A stretch of 64,000 nucleotides of DNA from an uncultured Merdimonas sp. (lineage in GTDB: Bacteria > Bacillota > Clostridia > Lachnospirales > Lachnospiraceae): contig CALWAZ010000016.1 in NCBI GenBank assembly GCA_944375725.1, positions 1-64,000 of the forward strand, read 5' to 3'. The position numbers and the translations under genes are program-made. Numbering within the stretch: position 1 is the first letter of the stretch; the number at the start of each line of letters is the position of its first letter. The notes beneath the pieces were generated by a model, which was given only the letters and a program-made list of their open reading frames with translations, was not told the DNA's origin and ran no database searches. Positions 41,647 through 50,738 of this stretch are shown here, in pieces.

Positions 41647-43008
41647 CTATTCTCTGTCGTTCAGATCCACATAAGGAACATGATGTCCCACATACTTGTA
41701 AGCCGGACGGATGATCTTTCCCGCGTTCACCAGCTCCTCAATGCGGTGGGCGCTCCATCCCGCGATACGGGACATGGCAAAAATCGGTGTAAACAGCTCA
41801 TTGGGAAGATTCAGCATGCTGTACACAAACCCGCTGTAGAAGTCCACATTGGCGCATACAGGCTTTAAGAGCCTGCGGCCGGACATCAGGCATTCACCCG
41901 CAATCCGCTCCACTCTCTCGTACAGCTCAAACTCTTCCTCCATGCCCTTTTCCTCAGACAGCCTTCTCGCGTACTCCTTCAAAATCACGGCACGGGGATC
42001 GGACTCCGTATAGACCGCATGGCCCATTCCATAAATCAGGCCCGCATGGTCAAAGACTTCCTTATGAAGAATTTTCTCCAGATAAGTCTGAATCTGGGTC
42101 TCATCCCTCCAGTTTGCCACATGCTCCTTGATATCCGCAAACATTTCCTGTACCTTCAGATTCGCGCCGCCGTGCTTGGGTCCCTTCAGAGAGCCCAGGG
42201 AAGCCGCTACCGCGGAATAGGTATCCGTGCCTGTGGAGGATACCACATGAGTCGTAAAGGTGGAATTGTTTCCGCCGCCATGCTCCGCGTGAAGCACCAG
42301 AGCCACATCCAGCACCTTGGCCTCCAGCTCTGTGTACTGTCCGTCCTTGCGCAGAAGACGCAGAATGTTTTCCGCAGTAGACAGCTCCGGCTTCGGATTG
42401 CGGATAATCAGACTCTTGTCCAGATGATAATGGCGGTACGCATGATAACCATATACGGAATACAGCGGGAACTGGGCAATCAGCTGCAGGGACTGCCGCA
42501 GCACATTTCCCACGGAAATATCTTCCGCCTTCGGGTCATAGGAATACATGGTAAGCACGCATTTCTGAAGGGTGTTCATCATATTGGAGCTGGGCGCCTT
42601 CATGATCACATCCCGCACAAAGGTATCCGGAAGCTCCCGGTAAACCCCGAGAATATCGATGAATTCCCGAAGCTGCGCCTTTGTGGGAAGCTTGCCGAAC
42701 AGAAGCAGATAGGTGGTCTCCTCAAAGGCAAACCGCCGGTTCGCCTCTCCGCGCACCAGATCCTCCACATTTACGCCCTGATAATACAGTTCGCCGTCAA
42801 TCGGCACCTTTTCTCCATCTATATATCCAAAGGATACTACATCCGAAATCTCTGTCAGTCCTGTCAGAACACCTTTACCGGAGGAATCACGAAGGCCCCT
42901 CTTCACATCATATTCCGCGTAGAGATCCACATCGATCTTTCCGGACTTCATGCTGTACTCGACCAGCTTCTGAACCTTATCATCTACGTTTTTGTCATCT
43001 TTTTTCAT
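41647..43008 (-). CDS. gltA: Citrate synthase (citrate/2-methylcitrate synthase family)
   Basis: Condenses oxaloacetate with acetyl-CoA. 453 residues, longer than the 370-430 usual for the family because of a roughly 60-residue N-terminal extension. Active-site regions are LVLHAEHGGGNNSTFTTHVV, GSLKGPKHGGAN (His-loop) and YGMGHAVYTESDPRA. The extended N-terminus is typical of clostridial versions that make glutamate precursors through a partial TCA cycle. Ribosome site GAGGAGG, strong promoter at 43100-43128, strong terminator, so a single-gene unit. Confidence 0.95.
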   Translation of the reverse strand: MKKDDKNVDDKVQKLVEYSMKSGKIDVDLYAEYDVKRGLRDSSGKGVLTGLTEISDVVSFGYIDGEKVPIDGELYYQGVNVEDLVRGEANRRFAFEETTYLLLFGKLPTKAQLREFIDILGVYRELPDTFVRDVIMKAPSSNMMNTLQKCVLTMYSYDPKAEDISVGNVLRQSLQLIAQFPLYSVYGYHAYRHYHLDKSLIIRNPKPELSTAENILRLLRKDGQYTELEAKVLDVALVLHAEHGGGNNSTFTTHVVSSTGTDTYSAVAASLGSLKGPKHGGANLKVQEMFADIKEHVANWRDETQIQTYLEKILHKEVFDHAGLIYGMGHAVYTESDPRAVILKEYARRLSEEKGMEEEFELYERVERIAGECLMSGRRLLKPVCANVDFYSGFVYSMLNLPNELFTPIFAMSRIAGWSAHRIEELVNAGKIIRPAYKYVGHHVPYVDLNDRE

Positions 43009-43099
43009 TGCCTTACCTCCTCATTTTCTTCTCTCTCCCGGCCCTAAATCCTGAAAAGGCCACAGGAATCCCGCCCAGATCTGCGCGGGTGTTTGTTCA

Positions 43100-43128
43100 A
43101 TTATAGCGGAAAAAGGAAAGTATGGCAA
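43100..43128 (-). promoter_or_regulatory. Promoter of citrate synthase
   Basis: Minus-strand -35 TTGCCA (43123-43128), 17 bases, -10 TATAAT (43100-43105). Confidence 0.85.
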
Positions 43129-43421
43129 GTATTTCTGCACCAGTCAGCGTTTTGGGTATATGCAAAACAATCTATAACCCGCCATCCAATTTCTGCGTGC
43201 GGCAGCAATAATTTCCCGGAGATCCCTTTATGCAGCCCCCTCATTGTACATATAGAAGAAAACGTATCGCAGATGTCCAACAATGGAACTGATTTTGGAC
43301 ATAGCAGGTTACTTTTCCTCTCTATATACCAATCTACCGTTGATATTGAGGCAAAAGAGCAGTATCTGTCCATGATAACATCATTTTTTGGATATCAACA
43401 CACAGAAATGCTGTATCTATC
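43129..43421. other. Gene-free stretch between citrate synthase and rubrerythrin
   Basis: About 290 bases of lower GC than its surroundings. Open frames of 90 and 140 codons cross it on the two strands, but neither has a convincing ribosome site, codon use like the neighbours, or a domain that I recognise. It could be a decayed gene or an intergenic repeat; I cannot support a feature. Confidence 0.4.
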
Positions 43422-43467
43422 CAAAAACAGAAAGCAGGACCTTTTTCATCAGCCCTGCCTCCTGCTT
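43422..43467 (-). terminator. Terminator after the ferredoxin-rubrerythrin gene
   Basis: Minus strand: AAGCAGGA (43460-43467) pairs with TCCTGCTT (43432-43439), a 20-base loop, then TCTGTTTTTG. Confidence 0.65.
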
Positions 43468-43511
43468 TTATTCTTCTTATGCTTCCATACCCTTTATCTC
43501 AGGCTGCCGCC

Positions 43512-44600
43512 TTAGTAATTCTCTGCGTGTACCTCAAAATAGCTCTGGGGATGGGCGCAGGTGGGGCAGATTTCCGGCGCGGAGGTTCCCACAATGATAT
43601 GTCCGCAGTTGCGGCACTCCCATACCTTTACTTCGCTCTTTGCGAATACCTCGGCCATCTCCACATTGTGAAGCAGGGCGCGGTAACGCTCCTCATGGTG
43701 TTTCTCAATGGCAGCTACGAGACGGAATTTCGCGGCCAGCTCCGGGAAGCCCTCTTCCTCTGCGGTCTTCGCAAAGCCTTCGTACATATCGGTCCACTCG
43801 TAGTTTTCGCCCTCTGCGGCGGCAAGCAGGTTTGCCGCGGTATCACCGATGCCGTTCATTTCCTTGAACCACATCTTTGCGTGCTCTTTCTCATTGTCTG
43901 CCGTCTTCAGGAACAGCGCCGCGATCTGCTCATAGCCTTCCTTCTTGGCTACGGACGCAAAATATGTATACTTGTTGCGCGCCTGGGATTCTCCGGCAAA
44001 AGCAGCCTCCAGGTTCTTTTCTGTCTGTGTTCCAGCGTATTTACTCATATTTTTTTCTTCCTTTCTCTCTTCCTTTTCTTCTTTTTTGGTTTCTGCTGTC
44101 TCATTTTCATTGCAGGGAATCAGAGCCAGCAGCTTTTTTGCGGCCTCCGCAGGAAATTCCGCTGTGGGCGGATCCGCGATCAGCTCCTTTAAAAGCTTAT
44201 GGGTCTCCGCGCTCTGGGGAAGCATATAGCCGGACTCCCGCAGCAGGTCCTCATTGACCAGGCGGACGGATTTGGACACCGCGGTCATCAGACGGTACAG
44301 GCCATCCTCTTTTGCCCCGCCAGCCAGCTGCCGGGCCATTCTTTCCTGCTTTGCCTTGCTCTTTGCCAGAGCATACGACGCAGCCAGCACCTTCTCTCCC
44401 TTTTTCTGCTGGGGCGGATATTCCACCGGTACCATGGAAATGGCGGCGCTTGGACAGGCAGCCGCGCAGGTGCCGCAGCCCAGGCACTTGTCCACGTCAA
44501 TGATGCTGTTTTCCGTATCTGTGGCTCCCACGGGACAGACGTAGAGACAGAGGCAGTCCTTAGTGCACAGCCGCAGGTTTCTCACGGCAATCTTTTTCAT
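43512..44600 (-). CDS. rbr: Ferredoxin-rubrerythrin fusion
   Basis: 362 residues. N-terminal ferredoxin-like part (1-60): an unusual first cluster C12-X3-C16-X-C18-X3-C22-P and a standard second cluster [12 protein letters not shown] (39-50). A helical middle follows, then a Lys/Glu-rich linker ([14 protein letters not shown]). From M185 a complete rubrerythrin begins ([17 protein letters not shown]), with diiron ligands AGESQAR, DNEKEH and EKHHEER and a C-terminal rubredoxin ([21 protein letters not shown]). It reduces hydrogen peroxide. AAAGGAA just before M185 (44048) could also give a separate rubrerythrin. ATGA overlap with the preceding gene. Confidence 0.93.
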   Translation of the reverse strand: MKKIAVRNLRLCTKDCLCLYVCPVGATDTENSIIDVDKCLGCGTCAAACPSAAISMVPVEYPPQQKKGEKVLAASYALAKSKAKQERMARQLAGGAKEDGLYRLMTAVSKSVRLVNEDLLRESGYMLPQSAETHKLLKELIADPPTAEFPAEAAKKLLALIPCNENETAETKKEEKEERKEEKNMSKYAGTQTEKNLEAAFAGESQARNKYTYFASVAKKEGYEQIAALFLKTADNEKEHAKMWFKEMNGIGDTAANLLAAAEGENYEWTDMYEGFAKTAEEEGFPELAAKFRLVAAIEKHHEERYRALLHNVEMAEVFAKSEVKVWECRNCGHIIVGTSAPEICPTCAHPQSYFEVHAENY

Positions 44601-45259
44601 GCAGAATCCCTCCCTTCGATTTTTTCAAATTTCCAGGCCGGAACCTTGCATACCGGACAGATCTCAGGGGGCTTGTCTCCCACATAGACAAAGCCGCAGA
44701 CTGTGCAGACCCAGATCTCCGTATCCGCCAGGAAGGCTTCTCCCTCCTGCCGGTACTGGACCAGCAGGGAGTTCAGCATGTTCGTCACCTTTTCTCCCCA
44801 GACGCAGACCCGCTTTGTGCCCCGGTCGCCCGCAGCATCCGCGGCCGCGTTCACCGCCAGATAGCCCTTATCCAGATCCCCCTGAATCAGGGCGGCCAGG
44901 CTGTCCATATCCGCCTCGGGAACCGCGGGCATCACAGCCGCGAAATACTCCGCAAGCTCACGGAACAGGGAAGCCTCTTCCTCCTTATACTGCTTCTCAC
45001 AGCCCCGGGCCAGATTGGAACAGAGGGCAGACAGCTCTCCCACGGAGAGCTTCTCCGAATCTTCCTCTCCGGAAACCGGTTCTGCAGCCGGCACCGGAGC
45101 CGGAGCAGCCTTTGGCTCATCCGCCCTTTTTTCCGGGGCAAACACAGCCTTGGCCGCCTTGCATACGGGGCACCGCCATGAATCGGGAAGCTCGGAAAAG
45201 ACCTGCTTCTCTCCCGCCTCATCGTAGATATACCCGCATACAGAACAGACATATCTCAT
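44597..45259 (-). CDS. Double-rubredoxin protein without diiron site
   Basis: 220 residues. N-terminal rubredoxin [11 protein letters not shown]...WRCPVCK (Cys 5, 8, 30, 33), Pro/Ala linker, a helical central domain (about 70-180) reminiscent of rubrerythrin, and a C-terminal rubredoxin-like knuckle [22 protein letters not shown]. There is no histidine anywhere in the protein, so the diiron site of rubrerythrin cannot be formed; it probably carries electrons to the fusion rubrerythrin. ATG at 45259 has GGAG seven bases upstream; one at 45265 is too close. Sits between the PerR-like gene and the fusion. Confidence 0.88.
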   Translation of the reverse strand: MRYVCSVCGYIYDEAGEKQVFSELPDSWRCPVCKAAKAVFAPEKRADEPKAAPAPVPAAEPVSGEEDSEKLSVGELSALCSNLARGCEKQYKEEEASLFRELAEYFAAVMPAVPEADMDSLAALIQGDLDKGYLAVNAAADAAGDRGTKRVCVWGEKVTNMLNSLLVQYRQEGEAFLADTEIWVCTVCGFVYVGDKPPEICPVCKVPAWKFEKIEGRDSA

Positions 45260-45298
45260 TCGCATTCTCCTTTCTGATGCTTTTTCTCTGTCAGTGAT

Positions 45299-45676
45299 CT
45301 ATATGGATGCCGCCTGCGTTTTCCTGCGGCACTCCGGACAGATATAATAAACCTTCAGGTCATAGGCTAAGAAGTCCTCTCCCAGCTGCTTTTTCAGGGA
45401 CGCCGTCAGGTCCTCAAAACAGATGTCTGTAAGCTTTCCGCATTTTCTGCATACCAGATGATCGTGCTTTGCGATCCGGTCGTACCGATCCGGCGACCCC
45501 TCCATGGATACCCGGCGGATCATGTCTGCCTCACACAGCTTGTTCAGGTTGTTGTATACGGTAGCCAGTGAGACGGAAGGGTAACTCTTTTTCAGCTCCG
45601 AAAAAATCTGATCCGCGGTCAGATGGCCCGTAAGCTTATCGACAATCTCGTAAATCTGCATTTCGTATTTTGTCAT
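45299..45676 (-). CDS. PerR-like Fur family repressor
   Basis: 125 residues. Winged helix with PSVSLATVYNNLNKLCEADMI; metal/dimer domain with HDHLVCRKCG (His 71, 73; Cys 76, 79) and YYICPEC (Cys 113, 116), the structural zinc site. Peroxide sensing is inferred from the operon (rubredoxin, rubrerythrin) and from the PerR-type box in its own leader. ATG at 45676 behind AAAGGTG; the frame runs on to 45742 but that part crosses the promoter. First gene of the peroxide operon. Confidence 0.9.
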   Translation of the reverse strand: MTKYEMQIYEIVDKLTGHLTADQIFSELKKSYPSVSLATVYNNLNKLCEADMIRRVSMEGSPDRYDRIAKHDHLVCRKCGKLTDICFEDLTASLKKQLGEDFLAYDLKVYYICPECRRKTQAASI

Positions 45677-45690
45677 AAGCGTCACACCTT

Positions 45691-45705
45691 TTAGAATTAT
45701 TCTAA
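45691..45705. promoter_or_regulatory. PerR/Fur-type box
   Basis: TTAGAAT-T-ATTCTAA, a perfect 7-1-7 inverted repeat, close to the Bacillus PerR box pattern (TTATAATNATTATAA). It lies just downstream of the -10 of the PerR-like gene, as expected for autoregulation. Confidence 0.85.
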
Positions 45706-45709
45706 ATTT

Positions 45710-45738
45710 ATTATAGTTATTCTTAATCAAAAAGTCAA
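45710..45738 (-). promoter_or_regulatory. Promoter of the peroxide operon
   Basis: Minus-strand -35 TTGACT (45733-45738), 17 bases, -10 TATAAT (45710-45715). Confidence 0.88.
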
Positions 45739-45775
45739 GCATAAAATACCGCAGTCTTCCGGTTTTCTGACTTTT

Positions 45776-45874
45776 CGTTACTATTCACAGCCGATTCAGA
45801 CAGGGAAACAGATGTATCGTGCTGGCACGTAAGCATCTGTTTCCCTGTCTGAATCAGGACTGCGAATAGTAACG
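45776..45874. repeat. 99-base long-hairpin element
   Basis: Outer arms CGTTACTATTC (45776-45786) and GAATAGTAACG (45864-45874) are perfect complements; inner arms of 22 bp (45793-45814 and 45834-45855) are also perfect; the loop holds a further hairpin CGTGC/GCACG. Only six bases on each side between the stems are unpaired. It contains no coding potential. It has the look of a mobile palindromic element or a strongly structured RNA. Confidence 0.75.
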
Positions 45875-45923
45875 GCTTTTTAACAGCTCTTTCCCACCAT
45901 TTCTGACTAATCAGGGGCGCGCA

Positions 45924-45971
45924 GAAAGACAGCCGGCAATGGCTCTCCCAAACCATCACCGGCTGTCTTTC
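45924..45971 (-). terminator. Terminator after the isomerase gene
   Basis: 13-bp stem GAAAGACAGCCGG / CCGGCTGTCTTTC with a further inner pairing; the T-run on the minus strand is short. Confidence 0.65.
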
Positions 45972-46015
45972 ACTCAGTATTTTTCATTCATTTCACACAG
46001 GGGTATTTCAAATCT

Positions 46016-47500
46016 TTACGCAAACGGATTCTCCGTGGGGTACATCATTCCCTTGGGACGGTTGAAGCCAATCTTCTCCGGCTGTACACCCAGGTACTTG
46101 AATACCTCAAAGAGAGCCTTTCCGTAATGGCCGAAGGCTACCGCTCCGTGATGGGGGAAGTTTTCCTCAATCAGCACATGGCGGTAGAAACGTCCCATCT
46201 CCGGAATCGCGAAGACTCCGATGGAGCCGAAGGACCGTGTGGCTACCGGCAGGATCTCGCCTTCTGCCACATAAGCGCGGAGCTTGCAGTCCGCGGTGCT
46301 CTGGAGACGGTAGAAGGTGATGTCTCCCGGCACAATGTCTCCCTCCAGAGTTCCCTGGGTTACCTCTTCCGGCAGGCTTCTCGCCATGATCAGCTGATAC
46401 TTCATGGAGCAGGAGGTCAGCTTTCCGGAGTTTGTATTGCCGCAGTGGAAGCCCATAAAGGTATCCTTCTGGGTATAGGGGAATTTTCCTGCGATGTCCT
46501 CGTTAAACAGATCCGCAGGAACTGTATTGTTGATATCAAGCAGGGTTACCGCGTCGCCGCTTACGCAGGTTCCGATGAACTCGCTTAAAGCTCCGTAGAT
46601 ATCCACCTCGCAGGCTACCGGGATGCCCCGTCCGGCCAGACGGCTGTTCACATAACAGGGAACAAAGCCAAACTGGGTCTGGAACGCAGGCCAGCACTTT
46701 CCTGCGATGGTCACATACTTGCGGTATCCCTTGTGCTCTTCCACCCAGTCAAGGAGGGTCAGCTCATACTGCGCCAGCTTCTCCAGGATCTGGGGCTTCT
46801 TGTTGCCCTCACCAAGCTCTTTTTCCATATCCTTTACCACATCCGGGATTCTCGGATCGCCCGCATGCTTATTGAAGGCTTCAAACAGGTCAAGCTCAGA
46901 ATTCTCCTCGATCTCCACGCCCAGGTTGTACAGCTGCTGAATGGGCGCGTTGCAGGCCAGGAAGTTTAAGGGTCTCGGTCCGAAGCTGATGATCTTCAGG
47001 CTGGACAGTCCCACCAGAGCCCGGGCAATCGGAATGAAGTCATGAATCATGTCCGCGCACTCCTCTGCGGTTCCCACCGGATACTCGGGAATATATGCCT
47101 TTACGCCGCGCAGCTTCAGGTTGTAGCTGGCGTTCAGCATACCGCAGTACGCGTCGCCGCGTCCCTGTACCAGGTCTTTGCCGGTCTCCTCCGCCGCTGC
47201 CACGAACATCACCGGTCCGTCAAAATGCTTTGCGAGCAGAGTCTCGGAAATCTCCGGTCCGAAGTTTCCAAGGTACACAACCAGAGCGTTGCAGCCTGCC
47301 TTTTTGATATCCTCCAGAGCCTGAACCATATGGATCTCGCTCTCCACGATGCAGACCGGACATTCATAGATGTCAGCCGCGTCATATTTCTTATCATACG
47401 CCTCCACAAGGGCTTTTCTGCGGTTTACGGAAAGGGATTCCGGGAAGCAGTCCCGGCTTACCGCTACGATACCCGCTTTTACTACTGGGATATTGCTCAT
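46016..47500 (-). CDS. L-fucose/L-arabinose isomerase family protein
   Basis: 494 residues. KAGIVAVSRDCFPESLSVNRRKALVEAY and the central VVYLGNFGPEISETLLAKHFDGPVMFVAA match the two N-terminal domains of sugar isomerases of the FucI/AraA fold; metal-ligand candidates lie in EVDIYGALSEFIGT, DINNT and the C-terminal HHGAVAFGHYG. It differs from the true AraA at 58549-60036. Members of this group isomerise pentoses or 6-deoxyhexoses, and its substrate is not certain. It closes the furanose-transport run, 37 bases after a binding-protein gene, with AGGAGGAA as ribosome site. Confidence 0.88.
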   Translation of the reverse strand: MSNIPVVKAGIVAVSRDCFPESLSVNRRKALVEAYDKKYDAADIYECPVCIVESEIHMVQALEDIKKAGCNALVVYLGNFGPEISETLLAKHFDGPVMFVAAAEETGKDLVQGRGDAYCGMLNASYNLKLRGVKAYIPEYPVGTAEECADMIHDFIPIARALVGLSSLKIISFGPRPLNFLACNAPIQQLYNLGVEIEENSELDLFEAFNKHAGDPRIPDVVKDMEKELGEGNKKPQILEKLAQYELTLLDWVEEHKGYRKYVTIAGKCWPAFQTQFGFVPCYVNSRLAGRGIPVACEVDIYGALSEFIGTCVSGDAVTLLDINNTVPADLFNEDIAGKFPYTQKDTFMGFHCGNTNSGKLTSCSMKYQLIMARSLPEEVTQGTLEGDIVPGDITFYRLQSTADCKLRAYVAEGEILPVATRSFGSIGVFAIPEMGRFYRHVLIEENFPHHGAVAFGHYGKALFEVFKYLGVQPEKIGFNRPKGMMYPTENPFA

Positions 47501-47537
47501 TTTCTTATTCCTCCTGCTATTTATAATGCTGTTTTCT

Positions 47538-48581
47538 TTAATAGGTTCGTTCCTTCAGCAGTTCTTCCAGATTCATGGTAGTGTCAAAATAGGTTTCTTC
47601 CACATACTGAACCTTTTCCACTTCTTCTCCCCGCTCAAGCTTTTCGATAATATCCGAAACGATAGGGCCAAGCTGCGGATTGCACTCAAACGCCGCGTTG
47701 ATTTCCCCATTCTGCATTGCCTGAAGGGCCGCGCTCACCGCGTCGAAGGAAATGATAATCATATCTCCATCCGGCCCGCAGGTTCTGCCTGCCGCCTGAA
47801 TGGCGTCTATGGCTCCGAAAGCCATATTGTCATTTTCACAGATCACCACGTCAATGTCCGAATAACGGTTCAGGAAGCCTTCCATAACCTCCTGTCCCTT
47901 GGCCTGGGTGAAATCAGCCGTCTCACGGTCCAGCATCACCCAGTTATCATGCTCTTCCAGCACATCGGCAAAACCGTCCGTTCTGCCTATCTGGGCTGAG
48001 GAATCCAGCGTTCCCTGCAGTGTGACAATATTGATGACCTCCCGGCCGCGCCCCTGCTTTCCCAGGTAATCCGCCAGCCATTCTCCTGCCCGGCGTCCTT
48101 CCTTCACAAAATCGCTGCCTACCCAGCAGGTATAAAGGCTCTCATCCGCCACATCCACCTGCCGGTCTGCCACAATTACAGGGATTCCCGCGTCCCGTGC
48201 CTCTTTCAGTACCCCTTCCCATCCTGTCTCCACAATGGGATCCAGAATGATATAGTCTACCTCCTGGAGGATAAAATTCCGGACTGCTTTTATCTGGTTT
48301 TCCTGCTTCTGCTGTCCATCCTCAAAAATCAGGTAGTAGCCGTTTTCTTCCGTAAAGGTATTTTCAAAGGACTGTGTATTGGCCAGGCGCCAGTCTGACT
48401 CAGAACCGACCTGGGCAAAACCCACCACAATCGTCTCATCGTCCTCAACCGCCAGCGCGTCATCCTCATGTAAAAGCTCTTCGCCGGGAATTTCCCCGTT
48501 TTCCACTCTTCCTGTGGAGCAGCTGGAAACCCACAGCAGCACACAGAACAGAAGTCCAACGACCACAACCAGTTTTCTCAT
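47538..48581 (-). CDS. Sugar-binding lipoprotein (YtfQ/RbsB-like), second of two
   Basis: 347 residues. Signal peptide and lipobox VSSC (Cys 21), then the periplasmic-binding type 1 fold: IVVGFAQVGSESDWRLANTQSF, DYIILDPIVETGWEGVL and DIDVVICENDNMAFGAIDAIQ, the signature of galactofuranose/arabinofuranose binders. It resembles the binding protein at 52365-53486 throughout, so they are paralogues. Located after the permeases, not before the ATPase, which is unusual; a GC hairpin (48611-48628) separates them. Confidence 0.92.
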   Translation of the reverse strand: MRKLVVVVGLLFCVLLWVSSCSTGRVENGEIPGEELLHEDDALAVEDDETIVVGFAQVGSESDWRLANTQSFENTFTEENGYYLIFEDGQQKQENQIKAVRNFILQEVDYIILDPIVETGWEGVLKEARDAGIPVIVADRQVDVADESLYTCWVGSDFVKEGRRAGEWLADYLGKQGRGREVINIVTLQGTLDSSAQIGRTDGFADVLEEHDNWVMLDRETADFTQAKGQEVMEGFLNRYSDIDVVICENDNMAFGAIDAIQAAGRTCGPDGDMIIISFDAVSAALQAMQNGEINAAFECNPQLGPIVSDIIEKLERGEEVEKVQYVEETYFDTTMNLEELLKERTY

Positions 48582-48610
48582 GACAACAAACCTCTTTTAC
48601 ACCAGAAACC

Positions 48611-48628
48611 GCCGCCATTTCAGGCGGC
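48611..48628 (-). other. Hairpin between permease and second binding-protein gene
   Basis: Perfect 6-bp GCCGCC/GGCGGC stem with a six-base loop. Without a T-run it probably stabilises or separates mRNA segments rather than terminates. Confidence 0.4.
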
Positions 48629-48657
48629 AGCCTCTGTATTTTACTGTTTGGATTTGC

Positions 48658-49674
48658 TTATTTCTTGCTTTCCTTAATCTTGGCAAAGATACTCTGCAGT
48701 ACGATGAAGAAGCAGAGCAGAGCCGCCACCGCGATGTTTGACCAGGAGCTTAAGAGCTTTCCATTGGTCTTAACCAGGGTGGAAATGGTACCGTTGATCA
48801 GTACTCCGAAGAAGGAGCCGATGACATTTCCCACACCGCCGGTCAGAAGCGTTCCGCCGATAACCGCAGAAGAGATGGCGTCCATCTCAAGTCCGAGGGC
48901 CTGCTGCACGCTGCCTGACATGGTATTCAGACAATAGCAGATACCGCCGATAGAGCAGATAAAGGAGGAAAGCATGTAAGCTTTCAGCTTGGTCTTCTTC
49001 ACATCCAGACCCATCATGGTAGCGGAGATTTCGTTTCCGCCTACCGCGTAAAGGCTGCGGCCGAATTTGGTATAACGGAGCATCAGGAAAATGGCAATCA
49101 GCACAATCAGAGCGATGATAACCGTAATACGGATAAACGGAATCTGTTCTACGCCCTTGCTGTTCACATAAGAGCCAAACGGAAGCTCCAGCTTAAAGTT
49201 CGCCAGATTTACAAAGAACTGATTGGTGCTGATGGACACCTGGTCCGTACTGATCACCGCTGTCATACCACGGGCGAAGAACATGCCTGCCATGGTTACA
49301 ATGAAGGGCTGAATCTCCAGATATCCTACGCAGAAGCCCTGTACCAGGCCAAATACCAGGCCAATCAGCAGTACCAGCAGGCACAGCAGCGGCGCGCTCA
49401 TCCCCCAGCGCTCCATGCCTACTGCCAGGAACATACAGTCCATGGCGATCAGGGCGCCTACGGAAATATCAATACCGCCGGTGAGCATGATACAGGTCAT
49501 GCCGCAGGCCACACAGAGAAGCCCCGCATTGTTAATCAATACATTCAAAAATGTCTGTAAATGGGTAAAGCCCTTGCCTGCGTACACGATACAGCCTGCC
49601 GCATACATAACAACAAACAGAACGATTGTGATAATCAAAAGCAGTGTATTGCTGTTTATCTTCTTCTTTTTCAT
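48658..49674 (-). CDS. Furanose ABC transporter permease (YjfF-like)
   Basis: 338 residues, about nine membrane helices of the RbsC/YjfF class. CGMTCIMLTGGIDISVGALIAMDCMFL and GGNEISATMMGLDVKKTKLKAYMLSSF are family lines; the latter is the loop that contacts the ATPase. ATG overlaps the stop of the partner permease (ATGA), and GGAGGTG is in that gene's end. Works with the permease, ATPase and one or both binding proteins to import a furanose-form sugar, probably arabinose. Confidence 0.94.
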   Translation of the reverse strand: MKKKKINSNTLLLIITIVLFVVMYAAGCIVYAGKGFTHLQTFLNVLINNAGLLCVACGMTCIMLTGGIDISVGALIAMDCMFLAVGMERWGMSAPLLCLLVLLIGLVFGLVQGFCVGYLEIQPFIVTMAGMFFARGMTAVISTDQVSISTNQFFVNLANFKLELPFGSYVNSKGVEQIPFIRITVIIALIVLIAIFLMLRYTKFGRSLYAVGGNEISATMMGLDVKKTKLKAYMLSSFICSIGGICYCLNTMSGSVQQALGLEMDAISSAVIGGTLLTGGVGNVIGSFFGVLINGTISTLVKTNGKLLSSWSNIAVAALLCFFIVLQSIFAKIKESKK

Positions 49675-50738
49675 ACTGCGGCACCTCCTTTAGCCAGAGC
49701 TTTTCTTGCCGCTCTGCGCTTCATATAAGCCTTAAACGGCGGAGCCTGAATCGTTACGATGATGATAACGATGATGGCCTTGAATACGGGAGCCACATCT
49801 GTGGAAACACCCAGCGCGTACAGCGTCGTCGTAATAGCCTGAATCGTGTAAGCGCCGATAATGGAACCTGCCAGGCTGAACTTTCCGCCGCCCAGGCTGT
49901 TTCCGCCAAGAGCTACGGCCAGGATGGCATCCATCTCATAGTTCAGACCGATATTGTTGGAGTCCGCGGAGCTGATACGGGAGGAAGCCACGATTCCGGC
50001 GATTCCTGCCATCAGTCCGCATACCAGATAGCATACAAAAATGATCCTGGAAGAATTCAGTCCTGCGATGCGGGACGCCTTCTTATTGATGCCGACGCTC
50101 TGTACATACAGGCCGAGGGCTGTCTTTTTCAAAAGCAGAGCCATCACAACCACGCAGACCGCGGCAATGATAATCGGTGTCGGGATAAATCCCAGATATC
50201 CTCCGAAGAATTTAAAGGAGTCATTCCGTACATATACAATCAGGTTGTTGCACAGAAGAAGTCCGATGGCTCTGGCCGCCGAAAACAGAATCAGCGTGGC
50301 CACCATGGGCTGTACATTCAGATAAGCTACCAGCGTACCGTTGAAAGCGCCGCAGAGGCAGCCCATCAGGATACCGCCGATTACGCCTACCGCAAGCGGA
50401 ACCGCCAGATCTGTCGTGGAGGATACGCCATAGCCTGCCAGCAGCATACAGCAGAAGGAAGCTGCCAGAGACATGACGGAACCTACGGAAATATCAGTTC
50501 CTGCGGAAGCAGATACAACCAGCGTCATTCCGATAGCCAGGATCGCGATCTCGCTTCCACGGTTCAGGATATCAATCAGACGTCCGTACAACACGCCGTT
50601 TCGAACGGAAATTGTAAAAAAGTTCAGCGCAAAGTTTCCGGAAGCCACATCGTAAATGATGTTGGCCGCCATGACCAGAAACATACAGAAAATAGGAAGG
50701 AACAGCTGTTTTCCCGTGATTTTCTTAAACTTGCTCAT
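49671..50738 (-). CDS. Furanose ABC transporter permease (YtfT-like)
   Basis: 355 residues, about nine membrane helices. MTLVVSASAGTDISVGSVMSLAASFCC and GINKKASRIAGLNSSRIIFVCY are the conserved RbsC/YtfT motifs. It starts in the stop codon of the ATPase gene (TAATG) behind GGAGGTGA and overlaps the next permease by four bases, so the three are translated together. Confidence 0.94.
   Translation of the reverse strand: MSKFKKITGKQLFLPIFCMFLVMAANIIYDVASGNFALNFFTISVRNGVLYGRLIDILNRGSEIAILAIGMTLVVSASAGTDISVGSVMSLAASFCCMLLAGYGVSSTTDLAVPLAVGVIGGILMGCLCGAFNGTLVAYLNVQPMVATLILFSAARAIGLLLCNNLIVYVRNDSFKFFGGYLGFIPTPIIIAAVCVVVMALLLKKTALGLYVQSVGINKKASRIAGLNSSRIIFVCYLVCGLMAGIAGIVASSRISSADSNNIGLNYEMDAILAVALGGNSLGGGKFSLAGSIIGAYTIQAITTTLYALGVSTDVAPVFKAIIVIIIVTIQAPPFKAYMKRRAARKALAKGGAAV

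Noticed and set aside
43093..43515. Plus-strand frame of 140 codons and minus-strand frame of 90 codons between citrate synthase and rubrerythrin
   Set aside because: No ribosome site, overlap with the citrate synthase promoter and the rubrerythrin terminator, and no recognisable family.
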